Below, in pieces: positions 55,632 through 64,000 of a stretch of DNA of 64,000 nucleotides; position 1 is the stretch's first letter, and every line of letters starts with the position of its first letter. The DNA lies in NCBI GenBank assembly GCA_026986375.1, contig JALSOQ010000005.1, positions 1-64,000 on the forward strand, given 5' to 3'. Both the position numbers and the translations under genes were made by a program. A model generated the notes under the pieces. That model saw only the letters and a program-made list of their open reading frames with translations. It searched no databases and was not told the origin of the DNA. This stretch comes from Archaeoglobaceae archaeon (GTDB lineage Archaea; Halobacteriota; Archaeoglobi; Archaeoglobales; Archaeoglobaceae).

Positions 55632-56048
55632 ATGATCAAAGTTCTGCACGTCGATCTGAAAGCCCACGGGGACATGGCGGACATAACGGATGAAGTCAGG
55701 CGGTTCGTTAAGGAGAGCGGAAAGAAAGAGGGAGCGGTTTTAGTCTTCGCGAAGGGCTCCACTGGGGCTATAACGACGATAGAGTTCGAACCCGGTTTGA
55801 GGAAGGATTTCCCGAGGATAATGGATAAAATAGCCCCTTACGGGGAGCACTACGAACACCACAAGACTTGGGGAGACGATAACGGATCGAGCCACGTCAA
55901 GGCCTCGATAATCGGTCCGAGCATAGTGGTTCCTTTCAAGGACGGGGAACTGTTGCTCGGAACTTGGCAGCAGATCGTCGTGATAAACTTCGACACCCGT
56001 CCGAGGAGGAGGGAGGTGATACTCCAGATCCTCAGCGCAGAGCCTTGA
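55632..56048 (+). CDS. YjbQ/UPF0047 family protein
   Basis: A 138-residue member with the catalytic-type blocks [35 protein letters not shown], and [15 protein letters not shown]. Bacterial homologues have weak thiamine phosphate synthase activity. ATG 55632 follows a TATA-like sequence. The end overlaps the convergent rdgB gene by 17 bases. Confidence 0.87.
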   Translation: MIKVLHVDLKAHGDMADITDEVRRFVKESGKKEGAVLVFAKGSTGAITTIEFEPGLRKDFPRIMDKIAPYGEHYEHHKTWGDDNGSSHVKASIIGPSIVVPFKDGELLLGTWQQIVVINFDTRPRRREVILQILSAEP

Positions 56049-56577
56049 GGTATCCGAAGAATTCTTCGAGCGCCCTCCTTCTGTGGGATACCTCGTTCTT
56101 CTCCTCACCCATTTCCGCGAAAGTCCTCCCGCTGTATTCGAATATCGGATCGAATCCGAATCCCTTATCACCCCTCATCTCCTCCGCAATCCTTCCCTCC
56201 ACCTTCCCTTTGAACGTCAGGACCTTCTTCCCGTCGAAGAACGCAATTACGGCTAAGAAATACGCCTTCCTGTTCTCAACGCCTTCCATGAGCTTCAAAA
56301 TTCCCTCGTTCCCTATGGTTTTGAAAACGAAGGACGAATACGGTCCGGGGAATCCGTTCAAGGCCTCTATGAAAAGACCGCTGTCCTCTATGAAGAAAGG
56401 CTCCCTTATTTTCTCAGCCAGAAGTTCCGCGCTCTTCTTAGCTATTTCTTCCAAATCGTTTCCCTGTGGCTCTAAATATTCCTCCTTAAGCCATTCTACC
56501 TCTATTCCGTATTTCTCGCCTATGCTCTTCGCCTCCTTAAATTTTCCCTCGTTGGAAGTCACGAACAGAACACGCAT
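56032..56577 (-). CDS. XTP/dITP diphosphatase (RdgB/HAM1 family)
   Basis: A 181-residue house-cleaning pyrophosphatase that removes deaminated purine nucleotides (ITP, XTP). Family blocks are [13 protein letters not shown] (N-terminal), [18 protein letters not shown] (acidic catalytic), and [13 protein letters not shown], then SHRRRAL. Size and motifs are complete. Confidence 0.92.
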   Translation of the reverse strand: MRVLFVTSNEGKFKEAKSIGEKYGIEVEWLKEEYLEPQGNDLEEIAKKSAELLAEKIREPFFIEDSGLFIEALNGFPGPYSSFVFKTIGNEGILKLMEGVENRKAYFLAVIAFFDGKKVLTFKGKVEGRIAEEMRGDKGFGFDPIFEYSGRTFAEMGEEKNEVSHRRRALEEFFGYLKALR

Positions 56578-56643
56578 AGACGTTGCAATGCGGGAGGGTA
56601 TTTATCGATAACCGTAAAATACCGGCGTAGGACTTTGGGACGA

Positions 56644-57255
56644 ATGAAGGCTGTAATTCCCTTCAAGCTTAGGAATCCGAAGTCGAGGCTTTCATCCCTT
56701 CTAAGCCTTGAGGAGAGAGTTGAGTTGGCGAAGGCAATGCTGATGGACGTCTTGGATGTAGTTTCCGAGTTCGCGGACGAAATAATCGTTTTAGCCCCTC
56801 CGAACACCGAAATCGATTTCGACGTGAGGGTGGAGGAAGACGAAAGGGACCTCGATTCCGCGATAAATTCGAGGATTTCGAAGGATACCGCGGTAATAAT
56901 GGCCGACCTTCCCTTGCTAAACTTCGAAACGCTCGAAAGGTTCTTGGAATGCGAAGGGGACGTCGTGATAGCCCCGGGGAGAAAGGGTGGAACGAACATG
57001 CTCCTCGTTAGGGATGAGAGGTTCAGAGTTTCGTATCACTATGGAAGCTTCTTCAAACACGTTTCAATTGCCGAAAAGTTGGGGTTGAAGTGGACGGTGT
57101 TCGATTCGTTTTACGCGAGCTTGGATATAGACGATGAAAGCGACCTGCTCGAACTTCTGATGCACGGGAAGGGAAAGAGGTCTTGGAAATTCCTTAGAGA
57201 AATAGGCTTCGACGTAGATTTTTCCGAGAAAGATCCGAGGCTAATCAGAAATTAA
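56644..57255 (+). CDS. cofC: 2-phospho-L-lactate guanylyltransferase (CofC)
   Basis: A 203-residue nucleotidyltransferase in coenzyme F420 synthesis. It starts at ATG 56644 with the nucleotide-binding signature KAVIPFKLRNPKSRLSSLL, then VIMADLPLLN, VIAPGRKGGTNMLLV, and DIDDESDLLEL. A TTG nine bases upstream is a less likely start. F420 is a hydride carrier of archaea such as the Archaeoglobales. Confidence 0.88.
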   Translation: MKAVIPFKLRNPKSRLSSLLSLEERVELAKAMLMDVLDVVSEFADEIIVLAPPNTEIDFDVRVEEDERDLDSAINSRISKDTAVIMADLPLLNFETLERFLECEGDVVIAPGRKGGTNMLLVRDERFRVSYHYGSFFKHVSIAEKLGLKWTVFDSFYASLDIDDESDLLELLMHGKGKRSWKFLREIGFDVDFSEKDPRLIRN

Positions 57256-57437
57256 AGCTTTTCGCGAGCCTTTTCGAGCAACTTGACCCCCTCCTCGAAT
57301 CTCCTTACCGCCTCGAATATCAGTTCTGCGACGTCCGGATTTTCCTCCTTAATCCTTTCCGCCCACTCCAAATACTTCTCGTTGTGCTCCTTGCAGTGCT
57401 CTATCCAGTGCTCCAAAAGCCTCCCAATCTTATTCAT
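57252..57437 (-). CDS. Small helical His-rich protein
   Basis: A 61-residue two-helix protein. The first helix is LLEHWIEHCKEHNEKYLEWA, with spaced His, Cys and Glu suggestive of metal binding. The second is VAELIFEAVRRFEEGVKLL. Similar short proteins occur in methanogens and relatives without known function. It overlaps cofC by 4 bases convergently. Confidence 0.6.
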   Translation of the reverse strand: MNKIGRLLEHWIEHCKEHNEKYLEWAERIKEENPDVAELIFEAVRRFEEGVKLLEKAREKL

Positions 57438-57476
57438 GGTTTTGAATAGAGTGTTATGATTTAAAAACTTTCACTA

Positions 57477-57971
57477 TCAATGCTTATAAATATTCTCCAC
57501 CCTCTTCAAAAACTCCACCATGTTCCTCCAATGGCTTCCCATCCAGTATAGCTTTCTACACTTCTCGCAGAACCAGAGCTCGTATTTCTCCCTTAAATCT
57601 TCCCTAATCCCCTCCCTCCTCATGACTTCTAAAGCTTCCTCGTCGCTCGGTCTTCTTAGGGGCGTGTTGCACACGCTACACCTCTCCATCTTTAGCTCGA
57701 ACCTCACACCCATCTCCTTCAGCTCCGCCATCTGCATCGCGACGTCGTCGGATTTTATCAGGAACACGGGCCTTCCCACCGTTTTGGCCCTTCTAAAGAG
57801 CTCCTTGTCCCTCGTGAGTAGAATTCTATCCGTGTGGTTGTAAACCATATAAGTATCCTCGTCTCCTTCGAATTCCAAGTCCGCTACGTATAGGGTATCG
57901 TAACCCGCAATTCTGAGCCATGTTGCCAACTTCCTAAGCATTCTGTCGCAGAGAAATTTAAGCTCGCTCAA
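57477..57971 (-). CDS. Mut7-C RNase-domain protein with zinc ribbon
   Basis: A 164-residue protein with the Mut7-C (PIN-like) N-terminus: FLCDRMLRKLATWLRIAGYD, RILLTRDKELF. The C-terminal zinc ribbon has CSVCNTPLR and CEKCRKLYW. Mut7-C proteins are predicted ribonucleases. It overlaps the HD gene by 14 bases and is co-transcribed with it. Confidence 0.85.
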   Translation of the reverse strand: MSELKFLCDRMLRKLATWLRIAGYDTLYVADLEFEGDEDTYMVYNHTDRILLTRDKELFRRAKTVGRPVFLIKSDDVAMQMAELKEMGVRFELKMERCSVCNTPLRRPSDEEALEVMRREGIREDLREKYELWFCEKCRKLYWMGSHWRNMVEFLKRVENIYKH

Positions 57972-58488
57972 GCTTGATCCACCATCTGTGATCAGACTTC
58001 CTTATTATTTCGGCGAGCCTTTTTGCAGTCTCCGTCTTGAACTCCAAGTTCTTAGTGTATTCCATTGCCGACGGGTGGACTTCGGAATACTCCTTAGCCT
58101 GCAAAAGTAGCTCTATCTTGTCCGCGTCCTTCACGAAATCTTTCAACTCTTCGAGCTTTTCTATTTCCTTCCTTAACTCCTCGGGAAGCATCTCCAACTG
58201 CTCCCTTAAAACGTCGTCGAAATCCACTTCAACGTATCTCCTCGAAAGCTTGTGAAGATCCAAAGTCCTCGTCTCGTTCAAATCGTGTATTAAACCCAAA
58301 AGGCAAGCTTTGCAGGCTTTTTCGAAGTCCCCCGTCTCCAAGTAGGTGAGAATGAAAGCTATCAACGCTGTCCTGAAGCTGTGTTCCGCCACGCTCTCGG
58401 GGTTTTTTATGCCAACTTTGAACCAGCCCGATCGTGGGATCAGCTTGAGCATTCCGGACTCGAAAAGAAAATCGACTACTTCTTGCAT
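57958..58488 (-). CDS. HD-domain phosphohydrolase, YfbR-like
   Basis: A 176-residue HD protein: SVAEHSFRTALIA (first His), LLGLIHDLNETRTLDL (His-Asp), KDADKIELLLQ (last Asp). This is the HDDC2/YfbR group of 5'-deoxynucleotidases. It heads the pair with the Mut7-C gene. Confidence 0.87.
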   Translation of the reverse strand: MQEVVDFLFESGMLKLIPRSGWFKVGIKNPESVAEHSFRTALIAFILTYLETGDFEKACKACLLGLIHDLNETRTLDLHKLSRRYVEVDFDDVLREQLEMLPEELRKEIEKLEELKDFVKDADKIELLLQAKEYSEVHPSAMEYTKNLEFKTETAKRLAEIIRKSDHRWWIKLERA

Positions 58489-58513
58489 GGATTTTTTTGA
58501 AATATTTGGAAAA

Positions 58514-59968
58514 TTAACGTTTTCGAAGAGCTATCGCAATCGCAATCAATCCCAAGAAAGCTTCGAATCCCGGAATCTTCGGGAGAGATATCGGGAAAGA
58601 TTTCTTCGGAGTGGGCGTGGGAGTTGGTTTGGGCTTCGGCGTCGGCTTTGTCTGTTTGTTCTCTTTAGGCTCGTTTACAGCTTCTACCGTAACTATTTTG
58701 CTCGTTGAATTTACCATTCCGTCCCTTTCGACCGTCAGCCTTACGACGTATTTCCCGGGTTTGGAGTAGGCATGAGTAACTTCGGGCTCGTTCGTCGTTA
58801 TGGATTTACCGTCTCCGAAGTTCCACACGTATTCGTCCGCGATCGATTTCGCTAAAAATCTGACCTTCTCTCCCATCTTCGGATTCTTCGGGCTGAATTC
58901 GAAATCGGCATCGGGCTTTACTTTGGATCTGAGGAAGTAAACGAATCCGCTCAAACTTCCGGCCACGGACCTCCCGTCGTTGGAAACTGAAACGAAGTCT
59001 ATTTCGTCGTCGAAGTTGTCGTAGACCCATATTATTTTACCGTTTTTGTCGAACATGACGACCCTCTTTCCACTGCTCGCGACCACGAATTTACCGTTTT
59101 CTGAAATCGCCACATGCACAGGTCCGAAAAGCATGTCGAGCTTCCAAAGAACGTTTCCGAAGTTGTCGAATACGTATAGTTTACCATCTCTGCATCCGAC
59201 GGCGAGCATGTCTTTGGAGATGGCAACGGATATCGGATAACCTTCCACCCTCACATCCTCTACCAAATACCCGAATTTGTTGAAAACTAAAACTTCGTTC
59301 ATGTCTCCATTATCCACAGCCACTCTATCCCCGTAAACCTTTACGACGCATGGATAAGGAATTCCGAGACTTTTTCTGCCCATATACCATCCGTTTTCGT
59401 ATGTCCAACTCCATCCATCGGTGCAGAACTTGGAACCGCAGACGTCTTTACTGCACTTCAGCAGAATGTATAGATTTCCCAGTAAATCTTCTCCAGCTAC
59501 GAGTCCCCCGCATTTGGAAATCGAAATACTACCAATATCGTTTTCCGCGTTGAAACATGCCAAAACCTTCTTGTCTTTCAAAATGTAGATTTTTCCAATG
59601 CATCCCACTGCAACGGTTCCGTTCTTAGATACGGCCACGGACGTAACCGTACACTTTAAATTCATTTTCCACAGAACTTTTCCCCGTTCGTTCATCAAAT
59701 ATACTGTCTTTCCTGCACCCACAGCTATGTAGTTCCCCGAAACGTCCAGACAAACCGCGTGCATTTTCTTCCTCCAAGTGACCTTTTCGTAGTTGAAAGC
59801 TACGAGTTCTTTGCCGTTACAACAAACTGCGAAAGTTCCGTTTTCTGAAATCTTTAATCCCTTCAACCAAGGTTCGAGTTTGAGCCTGAAAGATGGCTCG
59901 TTTACGATCATCGCTCCAACCGGAGAGATGAGCATTATCAGAATAATAGCAATCGAAATGGCTCTCAT
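58514..59968 (-). CDS. Secreted beta-propeller/PKD protein with PGF-CTERM-type tail
   Basis: A 484-residue surface protein. A signal peptide (1-19) is followed by repeated propeller blades (for example ISVAISKDMLAVGCRDGKLY, LWKLDMLFGPVHVAISENG). Residues about 340-425 form a PKD domain (FEFSPKNPKMGEKV, YVWNFGDGKS, HAYSKPGKYVVRLTV). A Thr/Pro-rich stalk then leads to PGFEAFLGLIAIAIALRKR, a PGF-CTERM-like sorting signal for archaeosortase. It should be anchored in the envelope via lipid. Confidence 0.82.
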   Translation of the reverse strand: MRAISIAIILIMLISPVGAMIVNEPSFRLKLEPWLKGLKISENGTFAVCCNGKELVAFNYEKVTWRKKMHAVCLDVSGNYIAVGAGKTVYLMNERGKVLWKMNLKCTVTSVAVSKNGTVAVGCIGKIYILKDKKVLACFNAENDIGSISISKCGGLVAGEDLLGNLYILLKCSKDVCGSKFCTDGWSWTYENGWYMGRKSLGIPYPCVVKVYGDRVAVDNGDMNEVLVFNKFGYLVEDVRVEGYPISVAISKDMLAVGCRDGKLYVFDNFGNVLWKLDMLFGPVHVAISENGKFVVASSGKRVVMFDKNGKIIWVYDNFDDEIDFVSVSNDGRSVAGSLSGFVYFLRSKVKPDADFEFSPKNPKMGEKVRFLAKSIADEYVWNFGDGKSITTNEPEVTHAYSKPGKYVVRLTVERDGMVNSTSKIVTVEAVNEPKENKQTKPTPKPKPTPTPTPKKSFPISLPKIPGFEAFLGLIAIAIALRKR

Positions 59969-60032
59969 GAAAACTCGTTAGAGATCGTAAAAATATAAAA
60001 TTTGTAGTGTATATGCCTATGCAGATACACAA

Positions 60033-60106
60033 CGGACCCGCCGGGATTTGAACCCGGGTCAAGGGGTCCGAAGCCCCTTAGGATGTCCAGGCTACCCCAC
60101 GGGCCC
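60033..60106 (-). tRNA. tRNA-Arg (TCG anticodon)
   Basis: A complete cloverleaf on the minus strand: acceptor GGGCCCG / CGGGTCC (one G-U pair), anticodon stem AGGGG/CCCCT with loop CTTCGGA (anticodon TCG, for CGA), T loop GGTTCAAATCC, discriminator G. CCA is not encoded. No intron. Confidence 0.9.
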
Positions 60107-60166
60107 TCGATCGAACTTTTACGAAAGATATTTATAAGGTTTTGTGGCCTTTCATAGGGGTCGATC

Positions 60167-61420
60167 ATGATAGATCTCCTGCTCGATGAGGGTAGCTTTT
60201 CGGAAGTCGGCAGAAATTCGGGCTTCGGGACCATTGATGAAAGGCCGGTTTGCGTTTACCACTTCAAAGGAGTATTTGAGGGATGCTCCGGGGAGGTCGT
60301 CGACCTCGCGTTGAAAACGGGCGTCCCGTTGATAGTCGTTCTGGATTGCGAGGGTATGAGAGTTTCCTTTAAAGCACTGTCCGATCTGGCCGGGCTCGTC
60401 TCCAAACTTTCGGTTGCGAGCGGAGTGATTCCGAGAATAACCGTGGTTTCTGGAAGGTGTCACGGATCTCTCTGCTACACATTGGGAGACTTCGTGGTGG
60501 CCTTAAAATCTTGCGAACTGAGTGTAGTAATGCCGGATACGATAAAACTCGTGACTGGAAAGGATGTTAATGTCAAGGGGGATAGGCATTCCGGCAACGT
60601 CCACTTCCTCGTGGAAAGCGAGGAAGAAGCTTCGGAGGTCGTGAAAAGACTCTTAAGCTACCTTCCACTCAACAACATGGAAGATCCTCCAATAGCGGAA
60701 ACGACGGACGATCCTGCGAGACAGACGGAGGAGATTTCTGGAACTATTCCCGAAGATCCTCATAAGGTTTACGACGTTAGGAATGTGATCAAGACGATCG
60801 TCGACGACGGAGACTTTATGGAAATACAACCGGGATATGCGGAAAATGCGGTGATCGGGTTCGGTAGATTAGACGGGGTTACGGTTGGTATTGTTGCAAA
60901 CAATCCCATGTTTTACGCCGGATGCATCGATCTGAAAGCCGCAGAAAAGATATCAAAGTTCGTAAGGTTCTGCGACGCTTTCAACATACCCGTTCTGACT
61001 TTGGTCGATACCCCGGGATTTTTGCCGGATGTTGAGCAAGAACTTTCCGGTCTTCCTAAATACGCTTCAAAAATTTTGCAGGCTTATTCCGAAGCTACGG
61101 TTCCTCTCGTAACCGTCGTTTTGAGGAAGGCCTACGGCCCGGCGTTGGTGGCTATGGGTAGCAAGTTCGTGGGGGCGGATATAGTCTACGCTTACCCCAA
61201 TTCGGAGTTCGCGGTGATAGATCTCGATACCGATGCCAAGATGTTGGGAATAGCTAAGGATGAGTATCTAAAGGAAGCAGGCGTGGAAAGGGCTTTGGAT
61301 AGGGGATTCATCGATTCCGTGATAGATCCGAAGTGGACGAGAAGCAAAATCATAAACGCGTTAAGAATGCTCGAAACCAAGAGGAAGAAGCTACCGCCGA
61401 AAAAGTGTAGCACGTGGTGA
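60167..61420 (+). CDS. Acyl-CoA carboxyltransferase/decarboxylase subunit
   Basis: A 417-residue carboxyltransferase of the propionyl/methylmalonyl-CoA type. The C-terminal half is well conserved: MEIQPGYAENAVIGFGRLDG, LVDTPGFLPDVEQE, TVVLRKAYGPALVAMGSK, and AKDEYLKEAGVERALDRGFID. The N-terminal half is short and divergent: the family is usually about 510 residues and this lacks roughly the first 100. It starts at ATG 60167. Two small genes and a 2-oxoacid oxidoreductase follow. It may carboxylate or decarboxylate a CoA ester made by that enzyme. Confidence 0.85.
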   Translation: MIDLLLDEGSFSEVGRNSGFGTIDERPVCVYHFKGVFEGCSGEVVDLALKTGVPLIVVLDCEGMRVSFKALSDLAGLVSKLSVASGVIPRITVVSGRCHGSLCYTLGDFVVALKSCELSVVMPDTIKLVTGKDVNVKGDRHSGNVHFLVESEEEASEVVKRLLSYLPLNNMEDPPIAETTDDPARQTEEISGTIPEDPHKVYDVRNVIKTIVDDGDFMEIQPGYAENAVIGFGRLDGVTVGIVANNPMFYAGCIDLKAAEKISKFVRFCDAFNIPVLTLVDTPGFLPDVEQELSGLPKYASKILQAYSEATVPLVTVVLRKAYGPALVAMGSKFVGADIVYAYPNSEFAVIDLDTDAKMLGIAKDEYLKEAGVERALDRGFIDSVIDPKWTRSKIINALRMLETKRKKLPPKKCSTW

Positions 61421-61424
61421 TGGC

Positions 61425-61553
61425 ATGAGCCCGGAGGAGTTTTTGGCCGCGGTCGTTGCGGTTAGGAAGTATCTGAAGGACAAAAAGGAGATGCCGAACG
61501 AGGTCATTAGGGGGGTGAGCTACTGGAAGGCTTCCGCGAGGGTTAGGTTATGA
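61425..61553 (+). CDS. Small protein of the carboxyltransferase operon
   Basis: A 42-residue ORF from ATG 61425, 4 bases after the carboxyltransferase stop: MSPEEFLAAVVAVRKYLKDK and SYWKASARVRL. The position and the ending resemble small subunits of acyl-CoA decarboxylases and carboxylases (such as the OadG/epsilon-type), but it has no transmembrane helix. Its stop overlaps the next start by 4 bases (ATGA). Confidence 0.65.
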   Translation: MSPEEFLAAVVAVRKYLKDKKEMPNEVIRGVSYWKASARVRL

Positions 61554-61666
61554 AGTATAGGGTTAGGGTATTGGGGAAGGAGTTCGAAGTCGAAGTCGAG
61601 GAGGTAGACAGAAGGACGTTCGAGGTTAGGGTTAACGGTAAGAGGGCGTTTATAAAAGTTGAGTAG
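61550..61666 (+). CDS. Truncated biotin carboxyl carrier-like protein lacking the biotin site
   Basis: A 38-residue ORF: MKYRVRVLGKEFEVEVEEVD then RTFEVRVNGKRAFIKVE. This matches the N-terminal beta segment of biotin carboxyl carrier subunits of decarboxylases. The Pro/Ala linker and AMKM biotin domain are missing; the frame stops at TAG 61664. The carrier itself could be encoded elsewhere. It joins the upstream gene by ATGA. Confidence 0.65.
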   Translation: MKYRVRVLGKEFEVEVEEVDRRTFEVRVNGKRAFIKVE

Positions 61667-61669
61667 GTG

Positions 61670-62200
61670 ATGGGCGTGCTCGAAGTAATGATACTTAGCT
61701 TTGGAGGGCAGGGAGGTGTTACCGCCGCAAGAATTTTGGCCATAGCGGCTTTGAACGAAGGAAAATTCGCCCAAGCGATTCCGCAGTTCGGAGCGGAGAG
61801 GAGAGGTGCTTTGGTTAGATCCTACCTCAGGATATCGGATAGGCCCATAAGGAGACATTCTTCGATAAAGGATCCCGACGTCGTGGCAATTTTCTCCGAG
61901 AAGATACTTGGTATAGTGGATGTAAGTGCTGAAACAGTGGTGATAAATTCTAAGGAGCCTAAGATTAAGGGAAGGGTTTATTACGTTGATGCATCGTCGA
62001 TAGCTTTGGATTTAGGTCTGATTTCCGCAGGTTGGCCGATCGTGAACACTGCGATGGCCGGAGCCATGGCGAGGGTTTTTGGATTCTCGATAGAATCTCT
62101 AAAGAAGGCGATAGGGGAAACTTTCTCCGGCAAACTCGCTGAGTTGAACGTTAAGGCGGCTGAGAAGGCTTACAGGGAGGTGAAAGAGTGGAATGCATGA
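61670..62200 (+). CDS. 2-oxoacid:ferredoxin oxidoreductase, gamma subunit
   Basis: A 176-residue subunit from ATG 61670 (ribosome site GTAGGTG). The N-terminal glycine-rich loop is SFGGQGGVTAARILA, followed by QFGAERRGALVRSYLRIS and GWPIVNTAMAGAMARVFG, all of the gamma (PorC/KorC-type) family. It binds CoA or helps assemble the enzyme. Confidence 0.88.
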   Translation: MGVLEVMILSFGGQGGVTAARILAIAALNEGKFAQAIPQFGAERRGALVRSYLRISDRPIRRHSSIKDPDVVAIFSEKILGIVDVSAETVVINSKEPKIKGRVYYVDASSIALDLGLISAGWPIVNTAMAGAMARVFGFSIESLKKAIGETFSGKLAELNVKAAEKAYREVKEWNA

Positions 62201-62439
62201 TAGCTAAACCGTCCAAAGGGGCGGCCGGTAAGACGGGGCTTTGGAGGACGTTTAAACCAATCTATCATCCAGAGAGATGCAACCTCTGTCAGCTCTGTTG
62301 GCTTTACTGCCCGGAAAACGTAATAGATGTTTCGGAGGACGGCATAACCATAGATTACGAATACTGTAAGGGTTGTGGAATTTGTGCTAAGATATGCGTT
62401 AAAAATGCCATAGAGATGGTTAGGGAGGAGGAAACATGA
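62188..62439 (+). CDS. 2-oxoacid:ferredoxin oxidoreductase, delta (ferredoxin-like) subunit
   Basis: An 83-residue polyferredoxin-type subunit with two 4Fe-4S motifs: CNLCQLCWLYCP and CKGCGICAKICV. GTG 62188 follows GGAGGTGA at 4 bases' spacing, better than the ATG at 62197 that overlaps the gamma stop. It carries electrons to external ferredoxin. Confidence 0.9.
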   Translation: MECMIAKPSKGAAGKTGLWRTFKPIYHPERCNLCQLCWLYCPENVIDVSEDGITIDYEYCKGCGICAKICVKNAIEMVREEET

Positions 62440-63521
62440 GAAAGATTTTGACGGGAAATTACGCGGTTGCAGAAGCGGTAAAGCTCGCGGATGTTGAATT
62501 CATAGCTGCATATCCCATAACCCCCCAGACTACCATAGTCGAAAGACTCGCAGAGATGGTCGAGAGGGGGGAGTTAAACGCTGAGTTCGTTAGGGTGGAA
62601 TCGGAGCATTCGGCTTTAGCAGCAGTTTACGGAGCATCGGCCGGAGGATTAAGGGCTTTCACCGCTACTTCGAGTCACGGATTGCTTTACATGTATGAGA
62701 TGTGCTGGTGGGTAGCGAATTCGCGTTTGCCAGTTGTTATGGCGGTAGTTACGAGAACGATTGGCCCTCCATGGAACATCCACACCGAACATACCGACAT
62801 ACTAACTCTTAGGGATACTGGATGGATAATAGCGATGTCCGAAAACGCTCAGGAGGCTTTAGACTTAACTCTGCTCGGATTCAAGATCGCGGAGCAGGTA
62901 AATTTGCCTTTTGCTATTGGATTGGATGGTTTCCAGGTCAGTCACACCGCGGAGGTCGTGGATGTTCCGGAATCGTTAGACGGATTCCTACCCAAACGTG
63001 AGAGGTTTTTCGTCATCGAGCCGGGGAATCCCATAACCGTCGGAGGTCTGACCGAAAATGAATGCTCTATGACTATAAGGAAGGAGATGGCCAAGGACAT
63101 GGAGAGGGTTGGAGAATTGGTGAGGAATTCCGGATACGTCAGAGATTACGATCTGGTTGAGGAGTATAGGATGGAAGATGCGGAATACGTCGTAATTTCG
63201 ATGGGAGCTTGGTGCGGGGATATGAAAGACGCCATAGACATTCTAAGGGAGAAGGGTGTTCAGATAGGGATGCTGAGGTTGAGGTTCGTCAGGCCTTTTC
63301 CGAAGGAGTTCGTGGAAAAACTCGACTGTAAGGTTTTGGTGGTGGATAGGAACTACTCGGTCGGGTTGGGAGGGATTATAGCTACCGAAGTAAAATCGAT
63401 AGCCAACTGCGACGTTCACGGCATCGTTGCCGGGTTGGGCGGTGTGGATGTGGGGGTGGATGATTTCGTCTCGATGTTCAGGAAGTTCGTTAGGGGGGAG
63501 TTGAAGGGATGGTGGCCATAA
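62436..63521 (+). CDS. 2-oxoacid:ferredoxin oxidoreductase, alpha subunit
   Basis: A 361-residue subunit with the alpha-type YPITPQTTIVERLAE, EHSALAAVYGASAGG, SSHGLLYMYEMCWW, and RTIGPPWNIHTEHTDI blocks; the C-terminal domain includes SMGAWCGDMKDAID and VVDRNYSVGLGG. It is a PorA-type subunit of the four-subunit enzyme. The substrate (pyruvate, 2-oxoisovalerate, or 2-oxobutyrate) is not resolved. ATGA overlap with delta; 13-base overlap with beta. Confidence 0.9.
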   Translation: MRKILTGNYAVAEAVKLADVEFIAAYPITPQTTIVERLAEMVERGELNAEFVRVESEHSALAAVYGASAGGLRAFTATSSHGLLYMYEMCWWVANSRLPVVMAVVTRTIGPPWNIHTEHTDILTLRDTGWIIAMSENAQEALDLTLLGFKIAEQVNLPFAIGLDGFQVSHTAEVVDVPESLDGFLPKRERFFVIEPGNPITVGGLTENECSMTIRKEMAKDMERVGELVRNSGYVRDYDLVEEYRMEDAEYVVISMGAWCGDMKDAIDILREKGVQIGMLRLRFVRPFPKEFVEKLDCKVLVVDRNYSVGLGGIIATEVKSIANCDVHGIVAGLGGVDVGVDDFVSMFRKFVRGELKGWWP

Positions 63522-64000
63522 AGGATCTGTCAAAGGAGAAGTTCGTTCTGCCCGGAACGACGGCGTGTCAGGGATGTCCTCACGTTTTGGGATTGAAGGC
63601 TTTGGGAATGGTTTTAGGTGATAGGGCGGTTTTAGTCGTTCCGGCGGGATGCACGACGATAATAGCCGGTTTGAAGGACAGAGCGTCGTTAAAATTTCCC
63701 CTGTTGCACGTTCCATTTGCATCCGGACCGGCAGTGGCGACTGGTCTTTCTTCTGCCTTTAAGAGACTCGGGAAGTATGGTATTCCTGTGGTATGGATGG
63801 GTGATGGGGCATCCGACATAGGATTCGCTACTCTGAGTGGTGCCTGCATAAGGAAGGACGACATGATCGTCATAGTCAGCGACAACGAAGCTTACATGAA
63901 CACAGGAATTCAGGCGAGTGGAACTACTTTCTGGAAAGCAAAGACGACAACTTCTCCAGCTGGAAAGAAGGAGGAGAAGAAGGATCTCGCCTTAATAATG
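63509..64000 (+). CDS. 2-oxoacid:ferredoxin oxidoreductase, beta subunit (partial)
   Basis: Starts at ATG 63509 and runs off the window after 164 codons. TPP-binding residues are seen in MGDGASDIGFATLSGA and SDNEAYMNTG; the cluster-binding CQGCPH and AGCTTI sit near the N-terminus. It completes the gamma-delta-alpha-beta order of Por/Vor-type operons. Confidence 0.88.
   Translation, partial: MVAIKDLSKEKFVLPGTTACQGCPHVLGLKALGMVLGDRAVLVVPAGCTTIIAGLKDRASLKFPLLHVPFASGPAVATGLSSAFKRLGKYGIPVVWMGDGASDIGFATLSGACIRKDDMIVIVSDNEAYMNTGIQASGTTFWKAKTTTSPAGKKEEKKDLALIM

Overview
The window reads as the chromosome of a hyperthermophilic euryarchaeon, most likely one of the Archaeoglobales. Supporting genes are gatD, an archaeal XPB helicase, a two-subunit phosphomevalonate dehydratase, cofC (coenzyme F420), archaeal Trm1, glyS, rtcB, PRPP synthetase and a four-subunit 2-oxoacid:ferredoxin oxidoreductase. 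Other signs are many TATA boxes 25-30 bases before ATG codons (leaderless or short-leader transcripts), purine-rich codons and a PGF-CTERM-type surface protein. The genus cannot be fixed without a search.

Layout. 1-2000: a secreted-protein gene cut by an IS6-like element, next to a decayed IS5-type transposase. 2041-17297: core genes (ACT regulator, homocitrate/isopropylmalate-type synthase with a Cys-rich partner, slipin, gatD, aconitase-X subunits, M50 protease, XPB, a radical SAM locus with two paralogous mini-proteins, a TPR protein, tldD/tldE, a geranylgeranyl-reductase-like flavoprotein). 17332-38902: an integrated replicon of about 21.5 kb in a tRNA-Met gene, bounded by a perfect 44-bp repeat. 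38859-64000: tRNA-Met, trm1, THEP1 NTPase, prs, an inverted-repeat-bounded island, glyS, rtcB, vapBC, a sugar-type ABC transporter with a frameshifted binding protein, a deacetylase-fold enzyme, a COG1031 radical SAM protein, YjbQ, RdgB, cofC, a secreted propeller/PKD protein, tRNA-Arg, and an operon coupling a biotin-dependent carboxyltransferase to a 2-oxoacid:ferredoxin oxidoreductase that runs off the end.

The integrated element is the richest part. It uses an SSV-type integrase whose gene was split by integration: int(N) at the right end, int(C) at the left end, both sharing the att core in the same frame. It carries a primase-polymerase/helicase replication protein, an iteron-like array of eight 7-8-mers, a palindromic operator between two divergent regulators, a TraG/VirD4-like protein with both Walker motifs lost, two PD-(D/E)XK-like nuclease candidates, a PIN nuclease facing a YwgA-like protein, and a compact type I restriction-modification operon. 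That operon is unusual: it encodes two HsdM paralogues, the second with its catalytic NPPW changed to DPRW, plus a small membrane protein between hsdM and hsdS and a YgjP-type metallopeptidase after hsdR.

The best candidates for undescribed biology are the active/pseudo-HsdM pair, the MC[TA]P mini-protein pair beside a radical SAM enzyme, the degenerate TraG-like protein, and the carboxyltransferase operon with a biotin-carrier remnant lacking its biotin domain.
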